From: Lawsonella clevelandensis
Lineage (GTDB): Bacteria > Actinomycetota > Actinomycetes > Mycobacteriales > Mycobacteriaceae
Assembly (NCBI RefSeq): GCF_001293125.1
Contig: NZ_CP009312.1
Coordinates: forward strand, 1,153,447 to 1,217,446
Direction: 5' to 3'
Length of the DNA: 64,000 nucleotides
The notes under the pieces are model-generated. The model saw only the letters and a program-made list of their open reading frames with translations, had not been told where the DNA came from and did no database searches. The first letter of the stretch is position 1; each line of letters begins with the position of its first letter. Positions 17,341 through 26,209 of the stretch are shown here, piece after piece. A program made the position numbers and the translations under genes.

Positions 17341-19167
17341 ATGACTGAAAAGACCATTCCAGGCTTCGAGGGAACCATCCCCACTGAGAATGAAAAGATC
17401 ATCGACTTCGTCGCCCAGTGGGCCGAGGTCATGACCCCCGACCAGGTCGTTTTCTGCGACGGTTCCCAGGAAGAATGGGACCGCCTGACCCAAGAACTCG
17501 TTGACAGTGGCACCTTCACCCAGCTGAACCCCGAGAAGAAGCCGAACTCCTTCCTCGCCCTTTCCGATCCCGCTGACGTTGCTCGTGTTGAGTCCCGCAC
17601 CTTCATCTGCTCTGAGACCGAAGACGGCGCCGGCCCCACCAACCACTGGGCCGAGCCCAAGGCCATGCGCGAAGAAATGCTCGAGCAGTACAAGGGCTGT
17701 ATGAAGGGCCGTACCATGTACGTCATCCCCTTCTGCATGGGTCCCCTCGGTGCCGATGACCCCAAGCTCGGCATTGAAATCTCTGACTCCGCCTATGTTG
17801 TCGTCTCCATGCGCATCATGACCCGCATGGGTGCCGCTGCCCTCGAGAAGATCGGCAAGGACGGCGACTTTGTCCGTGGCGTGCACTCCGTTGGCGCCCC
17901 CCTCGCTGAAGGCCAGGAAGATGTTCCGTGGCCCTGCAACGAGACCAAGTACATCACCCACTTCCCTGAGGATCGTGAGATCTGGTCCTTCGGCTCCGGC
18001 TACGGCGGCAATGCCCTCCTCGGCAAGAAGTGCTACGCCCTGCGTATCGCCTCTGTCATGGCCCGCGACGAAGGCTGGATGGCTGAGCACATGCTCATCC
18101 TGAAGCTCACCTCCCCCGAAGGTAAGGCCTACTACATCTGTGCCGCCTTCCCGTCCGCATGTGGCAAGACCAACCTCGCCATGCTGCAGCCCACCATCCC
18201 CGGCTGGAAGGCTGAGGTTGTTGGCGACGACATCTCCTGGATGAGCTTCGGCGAAGACGGCCGCCTCTACGCCGTCAACCCCGAGAACGGCTTCTTCGGT
18301 GTTGCCCCCGGCACCAACTACAACTCCAACCCGAACGCCATGCGTTCCATGGAGCCCGGTAACTGCATCTTCACCAACGTTGCCCTCACCGATGACGGCG
18401 ACGTCTGGTGGGAGGAAATGGGCGACGCCCCGGCCCACCTCACCGACTGGCATGGCAATGACTGGACCCCCGAGTCCGATACCCCGGCCGCACACCCGAA
18501 CTCCCGCTACACCGTGCCGATTACCCAGTGCCCGGTTACCGCTGAAGAGTTCAACGACCCCAAGGGCGTTCCGGTTTCCGCCATCCTCTTCGGTGGCCGC
18601 CGCCCCGATACCGTTCCGCTGGTCTCCGAGGCCTATAGCTGGAACCACGGCGTGTACATCGGCGCCACCCTGTCCTCCGGCCAGACCGCTGCCGCTGAAG
18701 GCCAGGTCGGCTCTATCCGTCGTGACCCCATGGCTATGATCCCCTTCATTGGCTACAACGTTGGCGACTACCTGCAGCACTGGGTCGACATGGGCGTCAA
18801 GGGCGGCGACAAGATGCCCAAGGTGTTCTACGTGAACTGGTTCCGCAAGAACGATGACGGCAAGTGGCTGTGGCCCGGCTTCGGCGACAACAGCCGTGTC
18901 CTCAAGTGGATCGTCGACCGCCTTGAAGGCCGAGTCGAAGCTGACGAGACCATCGTCGGCCAGACTGCCCGCGTTGAGGACCTCGACCTCTCCGGCCTCG
19001 AAGGCTACACCGAGGACGACGTCAAGTCTGCTCTCGTTGTGAACAAGGCTGACTGGGAGCGCGAGCTTCCCGACCTCGATGCCTGGTTCGAGAAGCTTGG
19101 CCCGAAGGTTCCGCAGGAAGTTCACGACGAGTACGAAGCCCTCAAGCAACGTATTGCTGAGGCTTAA
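17341..19167 (+). CDS. pckG: GTP-dependent phosphoenolpyruvate carboxykinase
   Basis: This 608-residue enzyme interconverts oxaloacetate + GTP and phosphoenolpyruvate + CO2 + GDP at the TCA/gluconeogenesis junction. Family motifs are complete: the kinase-1a P-loop with the reactive Cys in [13 protein letters not shown] (about residue 273), the DDISWM metal motif soon after, [12 protein letters not shown] and [11 protein letters not shown]. The length is typical of actinobacterial GTP enzymes. GGAG lies eight bases before the ATG. Codon use is strongly biased to AAG, GGC, CTC and ATC, suggesting high expression. Its place after the trmB/mmpL3 group matches Rv0211 in M. tuberculosis. A 16-base inverted repeat follows the stop codon. 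Confidence 0.97.
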   Translation: MTEKTIPGFEGTIPTENEKIIDFVAQWAEVMTPDQVVFCDGSQEEWDRLTQELVDSGTFTQLNPEKKPNSFLALSDPADVARVESRTFICSETEDGAGPTNHWAEPKAMREEMLEQYKGCMKGRTMYVIPFCMGPLGADDPKLGIEISDSAYVVVSMRIMTRMGAAALEKIGKDGDFVRGVHSVGAPLAEGQEDVPWPCNETKYITHFPEDREIWSFGSGYGGNALLGKKCYALRIASVMARDEGWMAEHMLILKLTSPEGKAYYICAAFPSACGKTNLAMLQPTIPGWKAEVVGDDISWMSFGEDGRLYAVNPENGFFGVAPGTNYNSNPNAMRSMEPGNCIFTNVALTDDGDVWWEEMGDAPAHLTDWHGNDWTPESDTPAAHPNSRYTVPITQCPVTAEEFNDPKGVPVSAILFGGRRPDTVPLVSEAYSWNHGVYIGATLSSGQTAAAEGQVGSIRRDPMAMIPFIGYNVGDYLQHWVDMGVKGGDKMPKVFYVNWFRKNDDGKWLWPGFGDNSRVLKWIVDRLEGRVEADETIVGQTARVEDLDLSGLEGYTEDDVKSALVVNKADWERELPDLDAWFEKLGPKVPQEVHDEYEALKQRIAEA

Positions 19168-19205
19168 TCGGACTCGCTGAGCTCCCTCTGAGTTCACAAG
19201 CATAA

Positions 19206-19243
19206 ATAGTGCCCCCCACTATCTCGGTAGTGGGGGGCACTAT
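19206..19243 (+). terminator. Strong hairpin after pckG
   Basis: A 16-base perfect stem (19206-19221 with 19228-19243) with a six-base TCTCGG loop. There is no long T run, so termination may be Rho-assisted or the hairpin may stabilise the 3' end. Confidence 0.65.
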
Positions 19244-19286
19244 TGCTACAATACTGGTGATCAAATTTGCCACAAGGAGAACATCT

Positions 19287-20789
19287 GTGCGCAATAATCG
19301 CATCATTAACACCAGTCTTACGGCTGTGCTAGCTTCCACCATCACGGGTGCCGTTGTCCTCACCACCCTCACCCCCGCCACCGCCGCAGATAGCTCCGTC
19401 ACCCCCCTCACCATCCAAGACACCCGTAGCGCCGCCCGTGCCGGCTACCCCAGCGCACTCGAACTCGCACAACACAACCGCGCCGCCCTCCGCGACCACT
19501 CCACCATCCCCCACGACCTCATCGGTGCCAACAACCTCATCTCCCCCGCCAGCATCGGACGCGGCGACCTCTCTCCCCTCGACCCACTCCACATCATCTT
19601 TCTCCCCGACCGCGCTGGCCAAGAACTCATCACCGAACCAGCGAAAATGCTGGGCGGTAACTTCGCCCGCGCTAACCTTGTCCTCAGTCTCAGCCGCTAC
19701 ACCAGCGTCACCAAACTCGACGCCGCCAACGCAGAAATCGTGGGTAAACCGCTGGTCGGTATCGCCTCCGCCAATAACGTCTCCCGTGACGCCGGAGTGT
19801 GGGGCGCCGACGTCGGCATCACCTGGGACGCCGGAAATGGCCGCACCCTTATCGCTTTCGGCGACAACTACGGCCCCGGCCACTTCGGCCCCATGAGCCG
19901 CTTCCGCGGCTCCGCCCTCGCCTGGGCAGACGTCGACAACCCCTACAACGTCCGCACCACCCAATTCTTCACCGGCTACGAAAACAAAGCTGAAGAAATC
20001 GTCGACTCCGGACACGGCGACAACCGCGAACTCTCCAAGATCCCCACCGCTGCCATGTCCCTCCACGGTGTCCAATACATCGATCTCATGTCCATTCGCC
20101 GCTGGGGTGACCCCGGCATGTGGACCACCAACTTCTCCCACATCTACCGCTCCATTGACTACGGCCACACCTGGCAGCCCACCCACATCTTCCGCCCCAA
20201 CCGTGGCGGATTCGCCAACTTCCAGATGGGCGCGTTCGTCAAACACGGCCGCTACGTCTACGAATTCGGCACCCCCAACGGGCGCATGGGGGACGGATAC
20301 CTGGCCCGCGTCCCCGCCCGCTCCTTCGAGAAACTCCACGCCTGGGAATACTGGAACGGCAAAAAGTGGGTCAAGGACGACCCTGCTGCCGCTGTCCCGG
20401 TCATCCCCGGCCGCATCTCCGAGCTCACCGTCCAGTGGAACCCGCGCCTCAAGCGCTTCATGATGCTCACACTCGGCAACGGCGACAACATCTACCTGCG
20501 CTACTCCAAGGACCTCATCAACTGGACCAACCGTTACCTGCTCATCCCCACCCAGCGGGCGAAGGTCTACAGCCCCTACTTCCTCCCTCAACAGAGCGGC
20601 TGCACCGTCTTCTTCACCCTCTCCTCGTGGCTGCCCTACCAGGTCTCCACCGTCAAGGCGACGCTGCCCACCGTCCACCACATGGAGAAACTGGCCTACA
20701 CCTACGTGCCAGAGGACAACCTAGGAGAAATCTCGAAGTTCCTCTTCCCCAACGGATTCCCACCGAAGACCGGGGAGATACGCCGCTAA
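19287..20789 (+). CDS. Secreted DUF4185 protein, putative endo-D-arabinanase (GH183-type)
   Basis: This 500-residue exported protein has a signal peptide (NRIINTSLTAVLASTITGAVVL, cleavage near ATA-AD). The DUF4185 beta-propeller region runs from about residue 165 to 460, with GVWGADVGITWDAGNGRTLIAFGD, YRSIDYGHTWQPTHI and FMMLTLGNGDNIYLRYSKDL. From memory of recent work, DUF4185 proteins of mycobacteria include endo-D-arabinanases (CAZy GH183) that cut the D-arabinan of arabinogalactan and lipoarabinomannan. Here it lies in the same block as the AftD arabinosyltransferase, which fits arabinan turnover. The GTG at 19287 is chosen because AAGGAGA precedes it and it yields a clean signal peptide; the frame is open from 19209 only by passing through the pckG hairpin. 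The exact substrate is an inference. Confidence 0.82.
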   Translation: MRNNRIINTSLTAVLASTITGAVVLTTLTPATAADSSVTPLTIQDTRSAARAGYPSALELAQHNRAALRDHSTIPHDLIGANNLISPASIGRGDLSPLDPLHIIFLPDRAGQELITEPAKMLGGNFARANLVLSLSRYTSVTKLDAANAEIVGKPLVGIASANNVSRDAGVWGADVGITWDAGNGRTLIAFGDNYGPGHFGPMSRFRGSALAWADVDNPYNVRTTQFFTGYENKAEEIVDSGHGDNRELSKIPTAAMSLHGVQYIDLMSIRRWGDPGMWTTNFSHIYRSIDYGHTWQPTHIFRPNRGGFANFQMGAFVKHGRYVYEFGTPNGRMGDGYLARVPARSFEKLHAWEYWNGKKWVKDDPAAAVPVIPGRISELTVQWNPRLKRFMMLTLGNGDNIYLRYSKDLINWTNRYLLIPTQRAKVYSPYFLPQQSGCTVFFTLSSWLPYQVSTVKATLPTVHHMEKLAYTYVPEDNLGEISKFLFPNGFPPKTGEIRR

Positions 20790-20867
20790 CACACCTCACC
20801 CGCCTACCACCACCCCGCGCGGCAGACCTACGGGCGTCAATAATTCCGCGCGGCAGTGTGACGGCAG

Positions 20868-21665
20868 CTACTGGCCGCCCCGCTTACGAAGCACCGCCAC
20901 CAGGTTGCTCACCGCCACCTCCCGGAACCCCGGCACGTTCACCATCCACCACGCCCAACCGGGGTGGTAGCGGGGAAAGAACCCCGCCACCTCCGCATCA
21001 GGCTGGTGGCGTGCCCACTCCATGCCCTCCCGGCAGCCCACCGCAAACAGCGACCGCCCAAAATAATTCTTCGGTGAGTGCCCGTGCCGCCGCTCATACA
21101 ACCGCCGCGCCCTGTCCCCACCCAGATAGTGGGTGAGCCCCATCTCATGCCCACCAAAAGGCCCATACCACAGGGTGTAGCTCACCACGATAAGCCCGCC
21201 CGGCCGGCAAACCCGCACCATCTCATCGCACATCCGCCACGGTTCCGGCACATGTTCTACCACATTGCTGGAATACACCACGTCCACCGCATCGCTGGCA
21301 AACGGCAAATCCATGCCGGACCCCTGCACCGTCAACCCACGCACCTGTGGCTCCAGTGGCAATCCAGCAGCTTGGAGTTCCCGCAGGTCCGGCTCACAGC
21401 CAATATATCGCACCCCCCGCTTCCCAAACTCGCGGCCGAAATAGCCGGGCCCACCTCCCACATCCAGCACCGTCGTCCCCGTCAATGAGGTCCCCGTCGT
21501 CCCCTCCCACAGCAGTTCAATAAGGTCCGCGGTGTCGCTGGAGAGAGCGTTGTAGAAACGTTCTGGGTGGCGCTGCTCATCGGGAAAGCTGGTGAGCAAT
21601 GCCCACGAGCGAGCCAACGTGGCACGGCGGCGCAAGGCGCGGAAAGCAGACGGGGTAGAGGTCAC
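20868..21665 (-). CDS. SAM-dependent methyltransferase, MtrP/Rv0224c-like
   Basis: This 265-residue class I methyltransferase has motif I TVLDVGGGPGYFG (about residue 65), the acidic CEPD of motif II, and DVVYSSNVVEHVPEPWRMCDEMVRVCRPGG for motifs IV-V. It is soluble by sequence. Its position ahead of a glycosyltransferase, a polytopic membrane protein, DUF3068 and an acyltransferase matches Rv0224c to Rv0228. The corynebacterial Rv0224c homologue has been named MtrP, a methyltransferase needed for efficient trehalose mycolate transport; orthology here is inferred from order and length. The GTG start at 21665 is divergent from the glycosyltransferase gene, with about 105 bases between them. 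Confidence 0.82.
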   Translation of the reverse strand: MTSTPSAFRALRRRATLARSWALLTSFPDEQRHPERFYNALSSDTADLIELLWEGTTGTSLTGTTVLDVGGGPGYFGREFGKRGVRYIGCEPDLRELQAAGLPLEPQVRGLTVQGSGMDLPFASDAVDVVYSSNVVEHVPEPWRMCDEMVRVCRPGGLIVVSYTLWYGPFGGHEMGLTHYLGGDRARRLYERRHGHSPKNYFGRSLFAVGCREGMEWARHQPDAEVAGFFPRYHPGWAWWMVNVPGFREVAVSNLVAVLRKRGGQ

Positions 21666-21772
21666 ACTGTGAGCCTACCGGGCGGAGCGCAGGGGAGAGC
21701 GAAATGAAACAGGCACGCTGGGTGCAGTGCACTGCGCCGGCGGGTAGGTTGAAGGGGACAGGAAGGAGCCCC

Positions 21773-22918
21773 ATGTCCACAGTGTTACTGCTGTGCTGGC
21801 GCGACAGCGGCCACCCCCAAGGAGGCGGCTCCGAACACTACCTGGAGACGATGGGGGAGGCTCTCGCACACGCCGGCCACCGGGTGTTCTACTGCACTGC
21901 CGCCTACCTCGGCGCACCCGCCCAGGAGACCCGCAACGGCATCCGGTTCAGCCGTGGTGGGAACCGCATCACCGTCTACCCGCGTGCGTTGGCGGCACTC
22001 CTGCGCGCCCGTTGGGCTCGCGGACCATTGGCGGACATGGGAATACCGGACGTCATCATCGACACCCAAAACGGGGTGCCGTTCTTCGCCCACCTTGTGA
22101 GCCCTGCACCCGTCATCATTCTGGAACACCATTGCCACCACGAACAGTGGCCAGTAGCGGGGCCAGGCTTGGCGCAGCTGGGATGGTGGCTGGAGTCCTG
22201 GCTATCGCCCCACGTGCACCGCCACTGTCAGTACATCACCGTGTCGGAGGCATCGAAGCGGGAACTGCAGCGCCTAGGCGTCAATTCGGACCGCATTGCG
22301 GTGGTGCCCAACGGGTGTACTCCCCTCGGTACAGATCAGCCAGTCCGCCTCACACCGCTGGAGGGAGATACTGAGGTCCGGCTCGTTACCCTCTCCCGCC
22401 TCGTCCCCCACAAACAACTAGAACACGCCCTCAGCACCCTCGCTGCGCTCCTCCCCAGCTACCCCCACCTCCATTTGGACATCATCGGTAGCGGCTGGTG
22501 GGATGCGGAACTACGCCAGCATGCCCGCCGCTACCGCCTCACCGCCCAGCACGTCACCTTCCATGGACACGTCACCGACACCCACAAACACCAGCTTCTC
22601 GCCCAAGCGCACATTCACCTCATGCCTTCCCGCAAAGAAGGCTGGGGGTTGGCTGTCACGGAAGCGGCCCAACACTGCGTGCCCACCATTGGCTACCGTA
22701 GCTCGGCCGGGCTTACTGACTCCGTGGTGGATGGGGTGACGGGCGTCCTGGTGGACAGTCTGGATGGTTTCCGGGACGCCACGCAGCGGCTCATCGACAA
22801 CCCACGGCTGCGGGTTCAGATGGGGGAAGCAGCCCAGCAGCGGGCCTACGGATTCTCCTGGGAGGCCTCCGCGGCACGCTTCCGGTCTTTAACGATGAGC
22901 CAGGTCATGGCGGTGTAG
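21773..22918 (+). CDS. GT4-family glycosyltransferase (Rv0225 position)
   Basis: This 381-residue GT-B enzyme starts at STVLLLCWRDSGHPQGGGSEHYLE, an N-terminal Rossmann acceptor domain with the GGxE motif. In the C-terminal nucleotide-sugar domain the segments LVTLSRLVPHKQLEHAL, HVTFHGHVTD and MPSRKEGWGLAVTEAAQHCVPTIGY are typical of the GT4 EX7E region. The ATG at 21773 has GGAAGGAG upstream and is preferred over 21704. The donor sugar and acceptor are unknown; the M. tuberculosis counterpart Rv0225 lies in an envelope block. The last 73 bases overlap the 3' end of the opposite-strand membrane protein. Confidence 0.88.
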   Translation: MSTVLLLCWRDSGHPQGGGSEHYLETMGEALAHAGHRVFYCTAAYLGAPAQETRNGIRFSRGGNRITVYPRALAALLRARWARGPLADMGIPDVIIDTQNGVPFFAHLVSPAPVIILEHHCHHEQWPVAGPGLAQLGWWLESWLSPHVHRHCQYITVSEASKRELQRLGVNSDRIAVVPNGCTPLGTDQPVRLTPLEGDTEVRLVTLSRLVPHKQLEHALSTLAALLPSYPHLHLDIIGSGWWDAELRQHARRYRLTAQHVTFHGHVTDTHKHQLLAQAHIHLMPSRKEGWGLAVTEAAQHCVPTIGYRSSAGLTDSVVDGVTGVLVDSLDGFRDATQRLIDNPRLRVQMGEAAQQRAYGFSWEASAARFRSLTMSQVMAV

Positions 22919-24771
22919 CCCACCACCATCAGGAGTAGCCACACAATATGGAAGGTGAACGCGAATGCCCACTCCCAGCGCGTGGGAGAGTAGTCGCGGC
23001 TGACAATCCCCGGCACCCGGTAGAGGGTCAGATCAGGCGCCGTCAACACCGGCTCCAGCCCCCGCAGAGTATTGCGGAACTCCAAGGTGTCGGGTACCTT
23101 CGGCGCCACCACATTCTCGATGAGCACCCAGCGCACCCCAAGGGAGGCCAGCACACCAGCCGGCGCCCCCTGCAGCAGCGCCCACTCCACCTGGTGGGCG
23201 CGCACATTCTCGCCCGCTACCACCACCGTGTCTCGCTCTTCCTGGCCGTCCACGGCGCGCACCATGTGCACCGGCAGGTCGTCGGCATTCAACACCTCCA
23301 CCGGCATCAGCCGGGAGGAGGGATCCAGCACCGGCCGGTTCCCGGTGCGGTCAAAGACACGTAACTGCCCGGCGGGTAACACGGCCATGTCGCCGTTGCT
23401 TCCCTCCACCGCCTTAATAATCTCGTTCCAGGAGGAGGAGTAGATGACCGGCTGCAGGTGCTTGCTGGTGGCCAGCGGCGCGTCCGGGAGCATCACAATA
23501 ATGAGTACGCACAGCACGGCGATCGCCCCTCGCGCATCCACTCGTGCCCCAAACACTTTGTGACGGTAGCTGAACTCATAGACTGCACGGGCACAGGCAC
23601 TCATCAACACTGCATAGATGGGCATCATCAGCGCCATCCACTTTTGGGTATCGCGGAATAAGCCAGCCCCCGGAATGTGCTCCACCAGCCACACCGCCAC
23701 ATGGGTACCGAAGGGGTAGGAGAAGAAGGTGATGACGACGGTAGCGACGAGTGCGGCACCCGCCCACAGGTAGACGAGCCGACGCGTCTTGGAGCGGCGG
23801 AACCGCCACACACCAACGCCCAGCAGCACCAGCTGAAGTGCCAGGGCGAAGAAGACGAAGAAACTGGAGCGGCTAGCTGGAACCACATCCGCATTCCAAA
23901 TTCCGCCCAGGCTGATGAGGGAGAAGAAGGTCCCCAAGAATCCGAGTGGCCCTTCCCCGCGGGCGGCAAAGGCGGAGATGCCGGCGCTGTCTGACAGAGA
24001 GGCAGGCCCATTGTGGGAGACCTGGAGGAAGGAGGGGTAGAGCCAAGGGAGGGTGACGAGCAGACCGATCCCCAGCACCACCAGTACGCGCTGCCAGTAT
24101 TTGAGGGGGCTAGAGGTGTGATCGATGGCGAGGCGGAGTTCCGCCACATCGATGGGGCGTTTGGGAAGGCCGACGGAGATGACGGCGAATATGATGCCCA
24201 TGACGGCGCCGGTGGGGGTGAAGCCGGCCACTGCCATGGAGGCGGCCAGCGCAGCCCAGGCGGTGAGGCGGGTGTAGCGGCCGGGGGACATCACCATGGC
24301 GCCAGTGAGGCCGATCCAGGGGAGTGCCCCGTAGCCCACGAGCAGCGACCAGTGCCCCTGCAACAGGCGCTCCACCACGAAGGGGTTCCAGATGGCGAAA
24401 GTGGCGGCGACAAGCCCCTGGGCGAGTGCTTGCCCGCGGGTGCCCGGGAAGAGGAAGTACCAGCCCAGGCCGGCGGCGCCCAGGCCGGCGAGGATGAGGG
24501 CGAGGAAGAGGAGGATCTTGACGGCCAGGCCACCGTCCATGAATTGGGAGACGATGGCGAGGAAGGCGTCTTGGGGGACGGCGCGGGCGGAGGTGTCTCC
24601 AATGCCGAGGGCAGAGGGGGTGATGTAGGAGCGGGGGGTGGAGACGGTGTCGCGGGTGAGGAGGTAGCCACGTTTGAAGAGGGGCCACAGCAGGACGCTA
24701 GTGAGCACGACGCACCACAGGGTGACCCAGCCGAGGGCAGCGTTGACGGAACGGAGTGCTCTGCGCGACAT
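22846..24771 (-). CDS. Polytopic membrane protein (Rv0226c position), possible GT-C-like
   Basis: This 641-residue protein has about 12 to 14 hydrophobic helices, starting with WVTLWCVVLTSVLLWPLF, then an Asp-containing loop LLTRDTVSTPRS typical in position of GT-C acceptor-site loops. An extracytoplasmic domain occupies about residues 445-590, with a final helix (AFAFTFHIVWLLLMVVGYTAMTW). A strictly diagnostic domain is not recognised. The position equals Rv0226c in M. tuberculosis. It probably handles a lipid-linked glycan or mycolate precursor at the outer face of the membrane, by inference from neighbours only. Its 3' end overlaps the converging glycosyltransferase gene by 73 bases; its 5' end is divergent from the flippase-like gene at 24850. 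Confidence 0.78.
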   Translation of the reverse strand: MSRRALRSVNAALGWVTLWCVVLTSVLLWPLFKRGYLLTRDTVSTPRSYITPSALGIGDTSARAVPQDAFLAIVSQFMDGGLAVKILLFLALILAGLGAAGLGWYFLFPGTRGQALAQGLVAATFAIWNPFVVERLLQGHWSLLVGYGALPWIGLTGAMVMSPGRYTRLTAWAALAASMAVAGFTPTGAVMGIIFAVISVGLPKRPIDVAELRLAIDHTSSPLKYWQRVLVVLGIGLLVTLPWLYPSFLQVSHNGPASLSDSAGISAFAARGEGPLGFLGTFFSLISLGGIWNADVVPASRSSFFVFFALALQLVLLGVGVWRFRRSKTRRLVYLWAGAALVATVVITFFSYPFGTHVAVWLVEHIPGAGLFRDTQKWMALMMPIYAVLMSACARAVYEFSYRHKVFGARVDARGAIAVLCVLIIVMLPDAPLATSKHLQPVIYSSSWNEIIKAVEGSNGDMAVLPAGQLRVFDRTGNRPVLDPSSRLMPVEVLNADDLPVHMVRAVDGQEERDTVVVAGENVRAHQVEWALLQGAPAGVLASLGVRWVLIENVVAPKVPDTLEFRNTLRGLEPVLTAPDLTLYRVPGIVSRDYSPTRWEWAFAFTFHIVWLLLMVVGYTAMTWLIVKDRKRAAEASQENP

Positions 24772-24849
24772 GCTTCTATTGTGCCTGACGGGCCCAGAAT
24801 TGTACGAGCATCACAAAGAAATATTGAGGGGCGGCTGCATAATGGAGAC

Positions 24850-26178
24850 ATGTGTGTATCCCGCTCTGCTGCTTCGGCGCCCGCGCCCGCGGGGGAGCCG
24901 GGTGAAGGGGGGAGCGTAAGGGATGTGAGGGGTGTGAGGCGACCGGTCCGGGGGGAGGTGGTCCGCGGTATGGGGTGGGTGACGGCAGGTAGTATGCTCG
25001 CCAACATCTTGGGGTACCTGCTGCATATTGCCGCCACGAATCTGTTGGGCCCGGCAGGGTATGGGCAGTTTGCGGCGCTGATGGCGGTGCAGGTGGTGGC
25101 GGCAGTGCCGGCGTTGGCGGTGCAGACCGTGGTGGCGCGGGAACGGGCAAAGGGAGCGGCAGTGGCGGGGATCCACCGGCTGGTGTGGCAGACCGGTGGG
25201 GTGGTGTCGGTGGTGGCGTTGCTGGTAGGACTCGCTCTTACGGCATACTTTGCGCACTGGTCGGGGTGGGTGACGTTCTCCGCGCTGCTGGCAGTGCCGG
25301 TGTTGGTGGGGCTGGCAGGAGAGCAGGGCATCCTGCAGGGCGAGCAACGGTTTGCGGGGCTGGCCGCGGTGGTGGCGTTGGCGGGGGTCGGCAAGGTGGT
25401 GCCGGCGGTGCTGGTACTGTGGCGAACTGATTCGGTGGGGTGGTCGTTTGTGGCGTCGACGGCGGGATATGCGTTGGTCTGGGCGGTGGCGAGAGTACTG
25501 GCGGGGCGGGCATCGTCACCTTCCACTCCTGGCTCTACTGTCTCGGGCGCTACTACCATGGGCGCTACAACTCCGGGCGGTACCATCTCGGGTGTGTCGC
25601 TCTCCGCTGTGTGGTGGGCTACCCAGGTGCAGCTGCTCATTATGGTGTTCACTCAGCTGGATGTGGTGTTGGCGCAGTGGGTGCTCACTCATACCGATGC
25701 GGGGCTATATGCGGCGGGCGCTATCTTTACCAAGATCGCGTTCTGGTTGCCGGCGGCGGTGGCGTTGGTGTTCTACCCGCAGCTAGCGGATGTGCGAGTG
25801 CGGCAGGGGGCGATGCGCCGGGCGCTGGGGTTGTTGTGGGGTGTGGGGGCCGTGGTGGTGGCGGGTACCGCGCTAGTAGCCCGCTGGGTGCCGTTGGTGT
25901 TGGGGGAGAGGTTTGCGCCAGTGACGGGGATGCTGTGGCTGTTTGCTCTGTTGGGGGTGCTGTTCAGCCTGCTGCAGGTGTTGTTGGTGGGGGCTATTGC
26001 GGTGGCGGGGGAGAGAGTCACGCTGGTGGTGTGGCCGCTGCTGGTGGCCGAGGTGGTGGTTGTGGCACTGGTTGTCCACACGCCGGTAGGGTTGTTGGTG
26101 ACCGCGGTCGGGTGTGCGGCCATTGCGCTGGTGGTCGTCGGTGTGACGGAGTGGCGCCAGGCGGTTCCCACCCGGTAG
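24850..26178 (+). CDS. MOP-superfamily polysaccharide flippase-like protein
   Basis: This 442-residue protein resembles oligosaccharide/lipid-linked flippases (MatE/Wzx class). About 12 helices are visible, beginning with GMGWVTAGSMLANILGYLLHIAATNLLGPAGYGQFAAL, the typical opening with its GxxxYGxF motif. A Ser/Thr/Gly-rich loop of about 25 residues with repeated TTMGATTPGG-like units lies mid-protein. ATG at 24850 is preceded by GGAG, three bases away, which is tight; a GTG further in is possible. It is divergent from the Rv0226c-like gene and probably exports a lipid-linked glycan used by the surrounding envelope genes. The frame extends far upstream, but only as antisense of the neighbour. 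Confidence 0.82.
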   Translation: MCVSRSAASAPAPAGEPGEGGSVRDVRGVRRPVRGEVVRGMGWVTAGSMLANILGYLLHIAATNLLGPAGYGQFAALMAVQVVAAVPALAVQTVVARERAKGAAVAGIHRLVWQTGGVVSVVALLVGLALTAYFAHWSGWVTFSALLAVPVLVGLAGEQGILQGEQRFAGLAAVVALAGVGKVVPAVLVLWRTDSVGWSFVASTAGYALVWAVARVLAGRASSPSTPGSTVSGATTMGATTPGGTISGVSLSAVWWATQVQLLIMVFTQLDVVLAQWVLTHTDAGLYAAGAIFTKIAFWLPAAVALVFYPQLADVRVRQGAMRRALGLLWGVGAVVVAGTALVARWVPLVLGERFAPVTGMLWLFALLGVLFSLLQVLLVGAIAVAGERVTLVVWPLLVAEVVVVALVVHTPVGLLVTAVGCAAIALVVVGVTEWRQAVPTR

Positions 26179-26209
26179 CGAGATAAGACGGTGTGGCGGG
26201 GTGACGCTG

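Noticed and set aside
17284-19203. A 639-codon open frame opposite pckG
   Set aside because: pckG has strong codon bias, which removes stops from the complementary frame; the antisense product has no family features.
24013-24849. 279-codon upstream extension of the flippase gene
   Set aside because: It lies entirely antisense to the Rv0226c-like gene and encodes Gly/Glu-rich filler; the flippase fold begins just after 24850.
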